Below, piece by piece: positions 1 to 9,597 of a stretch of 64,000 nt of DNA (position 1 is the stretch's first letter; each line of letters starts with the position of its first letter). The stretch comes from Hartmannibacter diazotrophicus (GTDB taxonomy: Bacteria; Pseudomonadota; Alphaproteobacteria; Rhizobiales; Pleomorphomonadaceae). The stretch covers positions 4,480,001-4,544,000 of the forward strand of contig NZ_LT960614.1 in NCBI RefSeq assembly GCF_900231165.1. The letters run 5' to 3'. Both the position numbers and the translations under genes were made by a program. The notes beneath the pieces were generated by a model, which was not told the DNA's origin, made no database searches, and was given only the letters and a program-made list of their open reading frames with translations.

Positions 1-324
1 GTCGCGCACGCACGCGTACATACCCAAACAATCCCCCGGATTTTGACCGTCTGCCCAACAGACGCCGCATTCGCAGCTTCAAGGGTAGTACGCGAACCGC
101 TACGGTCGATTCGTGAAGGCGGCACGTCCTCACCAGTCCGGTGCGGAACCGCCGGAAACGTTGACTCGTGCGCCGTGAGCAGCCAAGGTTCCGCCAACGA
201 AGAACGTTTCCGTAAGCGCGTAGCTCGATCCTCGTGACAGTCTCTGCTCGTGGCAGGCTCAAGGTATCGCGTGGCCGTTCGGACGGTACGAGAGACGATC
301 GAGGCAGATGGAGACGTTTGGGCA
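1..324. other. Intergenic or upstream DNA, no gene seen
   Basis: A 64-codon open frame crosses this stretch, but it has no recognisable family, no convincing ribosome site and an arginine/serine-rich composition typical of chance frames in GC-rich DNA. The segment presumably carries the promoter of the downstream peptidase gene. I see no tRNA or convincing structured RNA. Confidence 0.5.
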
Positions 325-2310
325 ATGAATGCGGTCTGGTCCGACCATGATCGAAAGTCTATCGACCTTGGGGACGAACCGCCCATCCGTACGATTGACA
401 CCCGCCGTGCGCCGCCCGACCGCCGCGCCATCTCCCTGCGTTGGCTGACGAGCACGGTTCTCGCAGCTCTTGCCTCCAGCTGCCTGATGGCTGGCGCTCT
501 TTACGCCGCTCTCGACGGCCGGCCGGCCGTGGCCGCCATCCCCTCGCTCGAACCCGAGACGGCAGCGCGTCCGGGACAATTCGGCGGCCTTGTTCTCAAG
601 GCCGATTTTCCCGACGACGATCAGGAAGACACCGGATCGCGCCGGGTGATGCGGCTCAGCACGGTGACGCGCGACGGCGAGCGCGACATCATCCGCATGC
701 GCCCCTTTGCCCGGGTCACGACACCGCTGATCACCGACGCCGATGACATCGTCGCCGACATTCCCTCCTTCGATCCGCTTCGTATCTTCGCCGAAGCCAA
801 CGCGACGACGCCGGAGAAATCCGTCAGCGATTCCTTCTATGGCGCCGACGTGGAAGGCGAGATGGCGGTCAAGGTCGTGGATTTCCCGGTCAACGACACG
901 ACCATGGTGGCCTACGCGCCCCTCTCCGACGTCGAGACGGAAGCCCTTGTCCACGACCAGGCCGAGTTCCTGACCGGAGCGGACGTCAAGGTCGCCTCGC
1001 TGCCGACGACGACATCGTCGCGTTTCGACGACAGCTTCGCGATCCGCAACTCCTTCGAGCAGCTCGGCGTGCGGATCATCCCCGAGAATGTCTCCTTCGT
1101 CGCCAAGAGCGGCGATCAGGTCTCCGACAGCTTCGACGACCGCGAGGAAAAGATCGTCACGGTCGGCAAGGGCGATACGCTCCAGGGACTGCTGATCGAC
1201 AACGAGGCGACGGACGACGAGGCGCTGGAGATCAACAGCGCGTTCCGCAATCGCTTTGCCATTCCAGGTGTCGCACCGGGCGAAAAGCTGCGCATTGCCC
1301 TCGCCCCGGCCAATGACGAGACCAACCGCTACCACCCCGTCTCCGTCTCGATCTACCGCGACGGACAGCACCTGGCCACGGTCGCCCTTTCCGACGAACT
1401 GGCCTATGTGCCGGCGCAGGAACCGGCAGGCGGTCTCTCCCTTTCCAGCACCGGGCTCGGCGAGAGCGACGTCAACACGCCGCGCCCGCGTCTTTATCGC
1501 AGCCTCTACCAGACGGCGCTCGACAACGACATGTCGCCCCGCCTGATCGACGACCTCATCCACGTCATCTCCTATGACGTCGATTTCAACGCGCGCGTCA
1601 GCCGAGGTGATTCGATCGATCTGTTCTATTCGCTGGCCGACGACGGCACGGAAACCGCCGACTCCTCGGAGCTTCTCTACGTCTCGATCACGCTCGGCGG
1701 GCAGCGGCATCGCTACTATCGCTTCCGCAGCTCCACCGACGGCACCGTCGACTACTACGACGAGGACGGGCGCAACGCGAAGAAGTTCCTGATGCGCAAG
1801 CCGATGTCCGTCGGCACCTTCCGCCGGGGCTTCGGCATGCAGCGCCATCCGCTGCTCGGCTACATGAAGATGCACACCGGCGTCGACTGGGCCGCGCCGC
1901 GCGGCACGCCGATCATGGCGTCAGGCGACGCCACCGTGGTCAAGGACGGCTGGGTCAACGGCTATGGCAACTACATCGAACTGCGCCACGCCAACGGCTA
2001 TTCGACCGCCTACGGTCACATGAGCGCCTTCGTGAAGGGCATGCACAAGGGCATGAAGGTCAAGCAGGGCCAGGTGATCGGCTATGTCGGCTCGACCGGC
2101 CTTTCGACCGGCCCCCATCTCCACTTCGAGATCCTGGTCAACGACCGCCAAGTCGACCCGATGCGCATCCGCCTGCCCGAGGGCAAGTCGCTCGCCGGCA
2201 ACGAACTCGACACCTTCGAGGACGAACGGGCCCGCATCGACGCATTGCTGAGCGGCGGCACGCCGCCATCCAATCTGGCGGCCAACGACGTCAAGGCATC
2301 CGGCGGCTAA
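325..2310 (+). CDS. M23 family (LytM-type) peptidoglycan metallopeptidase, membrane anchored
   Basis: This is a predicted zinc endopeptidase that cleaves peptidoglycan cross-bridges in the periplasm. The 661-residue product has a cytoplasmic N-terminus, one membrane segment at about residues 41-63, a long acidic linker, a LysM/OapA-like stretch with the motif TVGKGDTLQGLL near residue 300, and a C-terminal M23 domain. The domain shows the zinc ligands HTGVD (His about 517, Asp about 521) and the GPHLHFEI motif near residue 598, with GYGNYIELRH and AYGHM between them. The frame stays open to a GTG at 250, but I chose the ATG at 325 because GGAG lies about 11 bases upstream. The gene stands alone. 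The family and fold are secure; whether it acts in elongation, division or flagellar wall remodelling cannot be told. Confidence 0.85.
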   Translation: MNAVWSDHDRKSIDLGDEPPIRTIDTRRAPPDRRAISLRWLTSTVLAALASSCLMAGALYAALDGRPAVAAIPSLEPETAARPGQFGGLVLKADFPDDDQEDTGSRRVMRLSTVTRDGERDIIRMRPFARVTTPLITDADDIVADIPSFDPLRIFAEANATTPEKSVSDSFYGADVEGEMAVKVVDFPVNDTTMVAYAPLSDVETEALVHDQAEFLTGADVKVASLPTTTSSRFDDSFAIRNSFEQLGVRIIPENVSFVAKSGDQVSDSFDDREEKIVTVGKGDTLQGLLIDNEATDDEALEINSAFRNRFAIPGVAPGEKLRIALAPANDETNRYHPVSVSIYRDGQHLATVALSDELAYVPAQEPAGGLSLSSTGLGESDVNTPRPRLYRSLYQTALDNDMSPRLIDDLIHVISYDVDFNARVSRGDSIDLFYSLADDGTETADSSELLYVSITLGGQRHRYYRFRSSTDGTVDYYDEDGRNAKKFLMRKPMSVGTFRRGFGMQRHPLLGYMKMHTGVDWAAPRGTPIMASGDATVVKDGWVNGYGNYIELRHANGYSTAYGHMSAFVKGMHKGMKVKQGQVIGYVGSTGLSTGPHLHFEILVNDRQVDPMRIRLPEGKSLAGNELDTFEDERARIDALLSGGTPPSNLAANDVKASGG

Positions 2311-2560
2311 GCGCCAGCCGCCGTTCTCCGGTCAAATCCATCGTACGGACTTGCGCGACGACAGGTCCACAGTCGGACGGAACAGGTCGAAGCGTCGGCC
2401 AACCGGACGATGCTCTGGATTGAGTCGCTGTGATCGAAGGCCGGGAAAACCCGAAGCGCGACCGAGATTTTGAAGCAGACGCCTGTGCCGCCGGCAACGC
2501 GGGGATCGGCAACGCCGGGCGCGAAATGCTAGGCCCTGAGCGGCAGCCCGGCGCGGGCAT

Positions 2561-3823
2561 TCATAGCCCGGCGATGGCCTTGGCGAAATCCTCCGCCTTG
2601 AAGGGCTCCAGATCGTCGATCCCCTCGCCAACGCCGATGAAATGCACCGGCAGCTTGAACTTCGCCGAAATCGCCACGAGGATGCCGCCGCGTGCGGTGC
2701 CATCAAGCTTGGTCATGGCAAGGCCGGTGACGCCGGCTGTCCGGCCGAAAACCTCCACCTGGTTGAGCGCGTTCTGGCCCGTGGTGGCATCGAGGACGAG
2801 CAGCGAGGCGTGCGGGGCGCTCGGGTCGACCTTGCGGATGACGCGGATGACCTTTTCAAGCTCCGCCATCAGTTCGGCCTTGTTCTGAAGCCGGCCGGCG
2901 GTATCGACGAGCAACACGTCGACATTCTGCTCCTGCGCTGCCTTCAGCGCATCGAAGGCAAGGCCTGCCGCATCCGAACCGACATCGCGGGCGATGACCG
3001 GCGTGCCCGTCCGCTCGCCCCAGACCTTCAGCTGCTCGATGGCCGCCGCGCGGAAGGTGTCGCCCGCCGCCATCATGACGGACTTGCCCTCGGCCCGGAA
3101 CTTGGCCGCCAGCTTGCCGATCGTCGTCGTCTTGCCGGACCCGTTGACGCCGACGACAAGCAGCACGAAGGGCTTCTTCGACGTGTCGATCGTCAGCGGC
3201 TCGGCAACGGGGCCGAGCACCTTGGTGACTTCCGAGGCAAGGATCGTCTTCACCTCTTCCGGTGCGATGTCCTTGCCGTAGCGTCCCTTGGCCAGCGCCT
3301 CGGTGATGGCCATCGCCGTCGCAACGCCAAGGTCAGCCTGGATGAGGACATTCTCCAGCTCTTCCAGCGTCTCGTCATCGAGCTTGCGCTTGGTGAAGAT
3401 CGAGGTGATTCCCTCGCCAATCGCCGACGAGGACCGGAGCAATCCCGTCCTGAGGCGCTGGAACCAGGAGAGTTTCTTGCCGGGCTCCGGCGCGACGGGG
3501 GCCACTTCGGCCGGCACGGGCGCCGATTCGACCAAGGGCGGTTCGACCGGAGTTTCGGCAGCAGCGGCAGGCATCTCCTCAGGCGCGTCTTCCGCCATAG
3601 GCACAGCTGCCGGCGGCATCATCTCGATGACCGGCTCGGGGACTGGCCGAGAGGTCGGCGCCTCAGGAGCCTTCGCTTCCAGCTCCTTCTCGGCGGCAGG
3701 CGCTGGCGGAGGCGCCTTTCGCTCCTCTTCGGGAAGAACCTGAGGCTCGGGATCGGCTTCCGGCTTGGCCACCATGAAGTCGGCGACCTTGCTGAAAAAG
3801 CCGGATTTCTTCTGCTCGCTCAT
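2561..3823 (-). CDS. ftsY: Signal recognition particle receptor FtsY
   Basis: FtsY is the membrane-associated SRP receptor GTPase that docks ribosome-nascent chain-SRP complexes at the translocon. The 420-residue protein has an acidic, Ala/Glu/Pro-rich N-terminal A domain (about residues 20-115), typical of the family, and then the NG GTPase domain. The nucleotide motifs are visible: GVNGSGKTT at 225-233, DTFRAAA near 255, DTAGR at 307-311, TKLDGTARGG at 371-380 and a closing GVGE motif. It is the last gene of a probable dapF-mtaB-ftsY operon, with about 106 bases between mtaB and ftsY. This grouping is, from memory, common in Rhizobiales. Confidence 0.97.
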   Translation of the reverse strand: MSEQKKSGFFSKVADFMVAKPEADPEPQVLPEEERKAPPPAPAAEKELEAKAPEAPTSRPVPEPVIEMMPPAAVPMAEDAPEEMPAAAAETPVEPPLVESAPVPAEVAPVAPEPGKKLSWFQRLRTGLLRSSSAIGEGITSIFTKRKLDDETLEELENVLIQADLGVATAMAITEALAKGRYGKDIAPEEVKTILASEVTKVLGPVAEPLTIDTSKKPFVLLVVGVNGSGKTTTIGKLAAKFRAEGKSVMMAAGDTFRAAAIEQLKVWGERTGTPVIARDVGSDAAGLAFDALKAAQEQNVDVLLVDTAGRLQNKAELMAELEKVIRVIRKVDPSAPHASLLVLDATTGQNALNQVEVFGRTAGVTGLAMTKLDGTARGGILVAISAKFKLPVHFIGVGEGIDDLEPFKAEDFAKAIAGL

Positions 3824-3929
3824 GCCATCTCCCGAGGACGACGGTCGGCGTCAGGCGCACGGTTCTCCGTGCGCGCCCGCCCCGCCTCCGATTTTTCTAT
3901 CTGCCGAACCCGCTGATCGCAAACGCGTC

Positions 3930-5204
3930 TCATGCGGCAAGAGCCACCGCGCGCAACGACCGCTCCGTATGCCCCGTGATTCGCGCCGGCACGATATCGC
4001 CGACGGCACCGCCATCGATCTCGACCAGCGTGAAATGCTCCGATCGGCCGAGACCGTCGCGCTCCACGAGCACGCGGCGCTCCCGTCCGACCTCGGCGGA
4101 GAAATGACGCATCAAGGCCGTCTCCCCGGCTTCGCGCAGGCGCGCGGCACGGTCCTTCACCAGTGCCTTGTCGAGCTGCGGCATGCGCGCGGCCGGCGTG
4201 CCGGGGCGCGGCGAATAGGGAAAGACATGCAGGTGCGTCAGGCCGCAGTCGTCGACGATCTTCAGCGAGTTGGCGAAGGCGTCCTCGGTCTCGGTCGGAA
4301 AGCCGGCAATGATGTCCGCCCCGAAAACAACATCCGGGCGCAGCCGCCGCACTTCGTCGGTGAAGGCAATCGTGTCGGCGCGAAGGTGGCGGCGCTTCAT
4401 CCGCTTCAGGATGAGATCGTCGCCCGACTGCAGCGACAGATGGAAATGCGGCATCAGCCGCTCTTCCTCGGCGATCGCCGCCATGAACTCCGGATCGACC
4501 TCGATGGAATCGATGGAGGAGATCCTGAGCCGCTCCAGATCCGGCACATTCTTCAGCACCTGACGGATGAGGCGTCCGAGCTTCGGCGCACCGGGCAGAT
4601 CCTGTCCCCAGCTCGTGAGGTCGACGCCGGTCAGCACCACCTCGCGATAGCCATTCTCAACGATTCGCCGGATCTGATCGACCGCATCGCCCATCGGCAC
4701 GGAGCGGGAGTTGCCCCGGCCATAGGGGATGATACAGAAGGTGCAGCGGTGATCGCAGCCGTTCTGCACCTGGACGAAGGCGCGCGTGCGCCCCTCGATG
4801 CCCTCGATGAGATGGCCCGCCGTGTCGGTCACGCTCATGATGTCGTTGACGCGCACCTTTTCCAATCCGCCGATGCCGAAGTCGGCGCCGGCCGGCGCGG
4901 TGTCGCGGTAGGCGGCCTCGCCCAGTTTTTCCATGTTGCCGATGACGAGGTCGACCTCGCCCATGGCGGCGAACATGTCGGGATCGGTCTGGGCGGCGCA
5001 GCCGGAGACGATGATGCGCGCCTCCGGGTTTTCGCGCCGCGCGCGCCGGATCGCCTGCCGCGCCTGACGCACGGCCTCGCCCGTTACGGCGCAGGTATTG
5101 ACCAGCACCGCGTTATCGAGCCCGGCAGCCTTTGCCTTTTCCTTCATGACCTCCGATTCTACCGTGTTGAGCCGGCAGCCGAAGGTGATGACGTCGATCG
5201 TCAT
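3930..5204 (-). CDS. mtaB: tRNA (t6A37) methylthiotransferase MtaB
   Basis: MtaB is a radical-SAM enzyme that converts N6-threonylcarbamoyladenosine-37 to its 2-methylthio form in tRNAs reading ANN codons. The N-terminal UPF0004 domain begins ITFGCRLNTVE and carries its three cluster cysteines (GCRLN, NTCAVT, GCAAQ). The radical-SAM triad is CDHRCTFC, followed by IIPYGRG, and a C-terminal TRAM-like segment closes the protein. The frame remains open to 5309, but homologues begin near MTIDVITFGCR, so I start at the ATG at 5204, giving 424 residues. The added upstream residues would overlap a palindromic repeat. It lies between dapF and ftsY on the same strand. Confidence 0.95.
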   Translation of the reverse strand: MTIDVITFGCRLNTVESEVMKEKAKAAGLDNAVLVNTCAVTGEAVRQARQAIRRARRENPEARIIVSGCAAQTDPDMFAAMGEVDLVIGNMEKLGEAAYRDTAPAGADFGIGGLEKVRVNDIMSVTDTAGHLIEGIEGRTRAFVQVQNGCDHRCTFCIIPYGRGNSRSVPMGDAVDQIRRIVENGYREVVLTGVDLTSWGQDLPGAPKLGRLIRQVLKNVPDLERLRISSIDSIEVDPEFMAAIAEEERLMPHFHLSLQSGDDLILKRMKRRHLRADTIAFTDEVRRLRPDVVFGADIIAGFPTETEDAFANSLKIVDDCGLTHLHVFPYSPRPGTPAARMPQLDKALVKDRAARLREAGETALMRHFSAEVGRERRVLVERDGLGRSEHFTLVEIDGGAVGDIVPARITGHTERSLRAVALAA

Positions 5205-5268
5205 GTCAGATGCAATTCCCGCCGCGACATGCGCGGCTGTTCCGAAAGTGGTCGGGATTTTCCGGGTA

Positions 5269-5316
5269 GAGCATAATGCGTTCAAGCGAACACGCGTGAA
5301 CGGGAACATTGTGCTC
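5269..5316. repeat. Imperfect inverted repeat between dapF and mtaB
   Basis: The segment starts GAGCATAATG and ends CATTGTGCTC, giving imperfectly complementary arms around a GC-rich centre. It resembles the short palindromic intergenic repeats scattered in rhizobial genomes and sits in the 225-base gap between dapF and mtaB. It could form an RNA hairpin that tunes expression of the downstream genes. Only one copy is seen here, so the repeat-family assignment is inference. Confidence 0.4.
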
Positions 5317-5429
5317 CAGACTCAGGAATATAGAGCGGCCCGGAAGGCGCTCATATGTATCCTGTGGCCGAACGCCGCTCTATATGGCGGAATTGGGCGG
5401 AAATTGCCAGAGAAGATGCGAATCGGGAT

Positions 5430-6293
5430 TTACGCCGCAGCAGTATCTTCGAACGTCTCCGCCGGCAGCTCGCCGATATGTTCGAGCTCCGCCGGTCCCG
5501 TCATCAGGATCTGGTCGTCGTCGCGCCACTCGATGAAGAGATCGCCGCCCGGCAGGGAGACAAGCACCTTGCGGCCGGTCCGCTTCGTGCGCGCCGCCGA
5601 CACCGCGACCGCGCAGGCCGCCGAGCCGCAGGCCTTCGTCAGCCCTGCGCCGCGCTCCCACACCTTCACGCGGATATGGTCGGGCGAGAGCACCTGCGCC
5701 AGCGAGATATTTGCCCGCTCCGGGAAGATCGGATGGTTTTCCAAAAGCGGCCCGAAGCGGGCAAGGTCATAGGCCTCGACGTCGTCGACCCAGAAGATCG
5801 CGTGCGGATTGCCGATATTGGCGACCGACGGCGAATGCAGGATCGGCGCATCGATCGGCCCGATCTGCAATTCGATATAGCGCGTGTCGTGGAAAGGTTC
5901 GGCGAGCGGAATGTCCTGCCAGCCGAACTTCGGCTTGCCCATGCCGACGGTGAACTGGCCATCGTCGGTCTTGCGCACCGGCAGCAGGCCCGCGCGCGTC
6001 TCCAGCACCAGCCGATCCTTCGCGCCTTCCTCAAAAAGCCGCATGGCAACGCAGCGTGTGCCATTGCCGCAGGCCTCCGATTCCGAACCGTCGATATTGA
6101 AGATCGTCATCGCGGCATCGCTGCCGGGCGTCCTGGCCGGATAGAGCACCATGAGCTGGTCGAAATGCGCGCCGGGCGTTGCCGCGATCGCGCGCGCGGC
6201 CTCAGGGGACACCTTGAGGTCCGAATCGCGGAGATCCAGAACGACGATTTCATTGCCGATGCCATTCATCTTGGCGAAGGGAATGCCGGTCAC
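5430..6293 (-). CDS. dapF: Diaminopimelate epimerase DapF
   Basis: DapF interconverts LL- and meso-diaminopimelate in lysine and peptidoglycan synthesis. Both catalytic cysteines are present in their signature contexts: [10 protein letters not shown] in the N-terminal half and TKACGSAAC in the C-terminal half. The protein opens with [10 protein letters not shown], the usual FAKMHGLGND-type start. The frame is open upstream to 6563, but that extension runs through a dispersed palindromic repeat and is not coding. I therefore chose the GTG at 6293, preceded by AGACAGG, giving 287 residues, the normal family length. It is the first gene of the dapF-mtaB-ftsY group. Confidence 0.95.
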   Translation of the reverse strand: MTGIPFAKMNGIGNEIVVLDLRDSDLKVSPEAARAIAATPGAHFDQLMVLYPARTPGSDAAMTIFNIDGSESEACGNGTRCVAMRLFEEGAKDRLVLETRAGLLPVRKTDDGQFTVGMGKPKFGWQDIPLAEPFHDTRYIELQIGPIDAPILHSPSVANIGNPHAIFWVDDVEAYDLARFGPLLENHPIFPERANISLAQVLSPDHIRVKVWERGAGLTKACGSAACAVAVSAARTKRTGRKVLVSLPGGDLFIEWRDDDQILMTGPAELEHIGELPAETFEDTAAA

Positions 6294-6405
6294 GACCTGT
6301 CTTTCATTGCTCTGTGCGCGCTGCCGGAAGAACGGCTGCACGTTGCTGCATTCATGTCGGATTTTTGGGGCAAAGCGCAAGTGTTGACGGAAGAGCCTCT
6401 TCATT

Positions 6406-6537
6406 GTCATTCCCGCGAAAGCGGGAACCCATTGGCGGCTCGGAACGAAAAGGCCTGAAGTCTTCTGATCCTTCGCGTCCCCAATGCCCACTAGAAAGAG
6501 AATGCGTGGAGTGGGTTCCCGCTTTCGCGGGAATAAC
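6406..6537. repeat. Dispersed REP-like element, two inverted halves (copy 1)
   Basis: Positions 6406-6431 and 6512-6537 are inverted copies of one unit whose core is CCCGCGAAAGCGGG, itself a five-base-pair stem with a GAAA loop. The two halves enclose about 80 bases that include GAACGAAAAGGCCT. A second member of the family lies at 15969-16101. Such units generate false open frames reading PAFAGMT or VIPAKAGTH and are well known as interspersed repeats in proteobacteria. It sits in the dapF-ccmB spacer. Confidence 0.85.
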
Positions 6538-6623
6538 GGTGGAGAGGGTGAATGGACAACCAAACAGCCGCAACTTCCACGATCACGCGCGCCTTGAAGC
6601 TCGGCATCACGATGCTCGGCTTA

Positions 6624-6701
6624 TTTTCGGTCCGATGCCGGCCTGCTTCCATAGCGCAGCGGATTTTCCCGAAAACCGGTTCCCACTTTTCGGTCCGATG
6701 C
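6624..6701. repeat. Short direct-repeat/palindrome element upstream of ccmB
   Basis: The 15-mer TTTTCGGTCCGATGC occurs at 6624-6638 and again at 6687-6701. Between the copies lies a partly palindromic GATTTTCCCGAAAACCGG stretch. From memory this resembles a widespread intergenic repeat of Rhizobiales. It abuts the ccmB start and lies exactly where the ccm operon is rearranged. Confidence 0.6.
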
Positions 6702-6743
6702 TCTAAGGTCCGCCGGCAGCTCATCGAGAAACCGGCTCCAAGC

Positions 6744-7415
6744 GTGACGAATCCCCTGCTCTCCCTTTATCGCCGCGATCTGGCGCTCGCCGTCAGGATC
6801 GGCGGCAGTGCCCTCATGGGCGTTCTCTTCTTTCTCATCGTCGTTACCGTCTTTCCCTTCGCCGTCGGCCCGGACCTCAATCTTCTCTCCCGCCTTGGTC
6901 CGGCGATCCTTTGGATCGGCGCGCTGTTGGCAACGCTTCTCGGCCTCGACCGTCTTTTCGAGGCCGACCGCGAGGACGGCACGCTGGACCTCATCGTCAT
7001 GTCCGGACAGCCGCTGGAACTGGTGGTTCTCGTCAAATGCCTCGCGCACTGGACGTCGACCGGCCTGCCGCTCGTCATCGCAACCCCCTTCTTCGCCCTC
7101 TTCCTTGCCATGGAGCCGGCGGCCATCGGCGCGACCATGCTGACGCTGCTGGTCGGAACGCCGGCTCTCACCCTCCTCGGCGCCATCGGCGCGGGCCTCA
7201 CCGTCAGCCTCAGGCGCGGCGGCCTGCTGCTCGCCGTCCTGATCCTGCCCTTCACGATCCCCGTCATGATCTTCGGCGTTTCCGCCGCCAACGCCGCGAC
7301 GGTTGCCCCCTCGCCCTTCATGACGCCGTTCCTGCTGCTCTGCGCCATCACGCTGGCAACGCTCGTGCTCGCTCCTCTCGCGGCGGCCGCTGCCCTCAAG
7401 AGCGGCCTCGACTGA
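6744..7415 (+). CDS. ccmB: Heme exporter membrane subunit CcmB
   Basis: CcmB is the membrane subunit of the CcmABCD complex that releases the heme-loaded chaperone CcmE during cytochrome c maturation. The 223-residue product is almost entirely hydrophobic with about six membrane segments and carries the typical N-terminal RRDLALAVR and central FEADREDGTLDL signatures. The frame is open back to 6552, but that part translates repeat DNA, so I chose the GTG at 6744, which gives the family length. It is unusual that ccmA is not directly upstream: ccmA lies 8 kb away on the other strand. A DeoR regulator and an MFS gene separate ccmB from ccmC. Confidence 0.94.
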   Translation: MTNPLLSLYRRDLALAVRIGGSALMGVLFFLIVVTVFPFAVGPDLNLLSRLGPAILWIGALLATLLGLDRLFEADREDGTLDLIVMSGQPLELVVLVKCLAHWTSTGLPLVIATPFFALFLAMEPAAIGATMLTLLVGTPALTLLGAIGAGLTVSLRRGGLLLAVLILPFTIPVMIFGVSAANAATVAPSPFMTPFLLLCAITLATLVLAPLAAAAALKSGLD

Positions 7416-7549
7416 CCCTGTCATCGCGAAGTCTGACGAATCCGGCAGGGTCCAGCGTCCGGAACGGATCGTTTGCGCCTTGATTCTGCCGAATTTTGCA
7501 TGTTATGGGTCTAATAATGCAAGAACAGGCACCATAAACAGGCACAAAC

Positions 7550-8338
7550 ATGCAAGCTGTCGATATCGCACCAGCCATCGCGCTGCTCCCCGACGAACGC
7601 CAACGCCTGATCGGCGAGGCGCTCGACCGCGACGGCAAGGTGCTGGCCACCGATCTGGCGCGGTTCCTCAACACCTCCGAGGACACCATCCGCCGCGACC
7701 TGCGCGAGATGGCGAAGGCAGGCCTCTGCCGCCGCGTCTACGGCGGTGCGCTTCCCGTTTCGCCCGCTTCCGGCACCATTGCGGAGCGATCCGGCAGGAA
7801 CGTGCAGGAAAAGGAGCGCCTTGCGAAGGCCGCCGCCGGCCTCGTGCGGGCCAACCAGACGATCTTCATCGATGCGGGTTCCACCAACGCCGCCATCGCC
7901 CGGGCCCTGCCCGAAGGGATGTCGCTCACGGTCGCGACCAACGCGCCGATGATTGCCGCATCCCTTGCCGGGCGGGAGGGTATCGGCGTCATCATGATCG
8001 GCGGGCGGGTCGACCCGCACAGCGGCGCCTGCCTCGGTTCCGCGGCCATGCGGGAAGCCGAGCGCATCCGGCCCGACCTGTGCTTTCTCGGCACCTGCGC
8101 CGTCGACACGATCGAGGGCGTCACCACCTTCGATTTCGACGAGGCCGAATTCAAGCGCCTGCTCGCCGCGCGCAGCCGCAGGGTCGTGGCCGTCGCCACC
8201 CGGGAAAAGCTGCACACCGGCGCACCGCACAAGGTGATGGAGGCCGCCGACCTCGGCATCCTCGTCGCCGACGGTCCTGCGGACGATCTCGACGCCTACC
8301 GCACGCTCGGCATCACCGTCGTGACGCCCAACGCCTGA
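7550..8338 (+). CDS. DeoR/GlpR family transcriptional regulator
   Basis: The 262-residue protein has an N-terminal DeoR helix-turn-helix (about residues 18-72, including FLNTSEDTIRRDLREM and the RVYGGAL wing) and a C-terminal sugar-phosphate sensor domain with DAGSTNAAIARAL and MIGGRVDP. The family represses carbohydrate genes and is relieved by a phosphorylated sugar. The next gene is an MFS transporter 17 bases downstream, so the two probably form one unit. This pair sits inside the ccm gene set, between ccmB and ccmC, where it has no obvious functional link. The effector is unknown. Confidence 0.87.
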   Translation: MQAVDIAPAIALLPDERQRLIGEALDRDGKVLATDLARFLNTSEDTIRRDLREMAKAGLCRRVYGGALPVSPASGTIAERSGRNVQEKERLAKAAAGLVRANQTIFIDAGSTNAAIARALPEGMSLTVATNAPMIAASLAGREGIGVIMIGGRVDPHSGACLGSAAMREAERIRPDLCFLGTCAVDTIEGVTTFDFDEAEFKRLLAARSRRVVAVATREKLHTGAPHKVMEAADLGILVADGPADDLDAYRTLGITVVTPNA

Positions 8339-8355
8339 TCCAACGGACAATCATC

Positions 8356-9525
8356 ATGACCCTGCCGGACTCCTCCGCCATGACCGCTCCGCGTTTCCTC
8401 ACCCCGCGCACCGCCACGGTGGCGATGTTCTTCGCCAACGGCTTTGGCATTGGCAACTGGGCCGTGAGCCTGCCGCTGATCAAGGACGCCGCCGGGCTTG
8501 ACGCGGCCCGCTTCAGCCTCGTGCTTCTCGGTCTTGCAGTCGGCGCGGTCGTCTCCATGCCGCTCTCGGGCTTGCTGCTGCCAAGGCTCGGCGGCAGCGG
8601 ACGGGCGACAGGCGCCGCCGCAATTGCCTTTTCCCTGCTGCTCGCCCTGCCGACGTTGCTCGCCAGCCTGCCCACCCTCGTTGCCAACACGCTGGTCCTC
8701 GGCGCGGCGAGCGGCCTGATGGATGTGTCGATGAACGCCCATGCGAGCACCATCGAGCGCCGCCACGGACGGCCGATCATGTCGTCCTTCCATGCCGCCT
8801 TCAGCGCGGGCGGTCTGGTCGGCGCGCTTTTCGGGGGCGCCTATCTCGGCGTCGGCCTGCCGTCGCCGCTGCTCTTGCCGGTCGCGGCAATCGTCTGTCT
8901 TTTCCTGGTCCTGGCGACCAAGCGCCATCTCGGCGAGGGCGAGCCCCCGCGGGAAGCGGACGCCGCCCGGCCCCGCTTCCGCATCAACCGCGCCATCCTC
9001 GGGCTCGGCCTTCTTGCCTTCGTCTTCATGGTGGTGGAGGGCGCCATGGCCGACTGGTCGGCGGTCTTTCTGACCACCATCCACGAAGCAAGCCCTGCCG
9101 AGGCGGCAATGGGCTTCGCGGCCTTCTCGATCACCATGCTTGCCGGCCGCCTGACCGGCGACTGGACGCTCGCCGTCTTCGGCACGGTGAAGGTGCTGGT
9201 GATCGGCAGCCTCGCCGTCGCTGGCGGGCTCGCGCTCGCCGCCGCCTCGCCGGATGCACTCGCCGCCGGCATCGGCTTCGCGCTCGTCGGCATCGGCGCC
9301 GCCAACATGGTCCCCGTCGCCTTCAGCCTTGCCGGCAAGGCTGGCCCGGCGCCGGAAATCGGCATCTCGGCGGTCGCCACTCTCGGCTATGGCGGCTTCC
9401 TGGCCGGACCTCCGATGATCGGCTGGATAGCCGCCCATTTTTCCCTGCCCGACGCATTCTGGCTCCTGGCCGGCGCGGCCGCTCTGATGGGCGTTGCCAA
9501 CCTTGCCGCCCGCACACGAGCGTGA
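8356..9525 (+). CDS. MFS transporter
   Basis: The 389-residue protein is a major facilitator superfamily carrier with about twelve membrane segments. It begins FANGFGIGNWAVSLPLIKD, like the YbjJ/FucP-type MFS permeases annotated for sugars. The start at 8356 follows the DeoR stop by 17 bases and gives a complete first helix; longer in-frame extensions overlap the regulator gene and are not credible. Co-transcription with the DeoR regulator suggests a sugar or sugar-derivative substrate, but no residue here fixes it. Confidence 0.82.
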   Translation: MTLPDSSAMTAPRFLTPRTATVAMFFANGFGIGNWAVSLPLIKDAAGLDAARFSLVLLGLAVGAVVSMPLSGLLLPRLGGSGRATGAAAIAFSLLLALPTLLASLPTLVANTLVLGAASGLMDVSMNAHASTIERRHGRPIMSSFHAAFSAGGLVGALFGGAYLGVGLPSPLLLPVAAIVCLFLVLATKRHLGEGEPPREADAARPRFRINRAILGLGLLAFVFMVVEGAMADWSAVFLTTIHEASPAEAAMGFAAFSITMLAGRLTGDWTLAVFGTVKVLVIGSLAVAGGLALAAASPDALAAGIGFALVGIGAANMVPVAFSLAGKAGPAPEIGISAVATLGYGGFLAGPPMIGWIAAHFSLPDAFWLLAGAAALMGVANLAARTRA

Positions 9526-9597
9526 AGCGCGGTTTGCCGGCCCTGCGAGGCGAAACGTCTCGTTGCGGTCGGGCCGCAACGCGGGTAAAACCGCCCC

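Noticed and set aside
259-1875. Long open frame on the minus strand opposite the M23 peptidase
   Set aside because: Antisense shadow produced by GC-rich codon use; Arg/Val/Asp-rich, no known family, and the plus-strand gene is secure.
6406-6537. Possible CRISPR-like repeat
   Set aside because: Only two inverted copies with no regular spacers and no cas genes; it is a REP-like palindrome.
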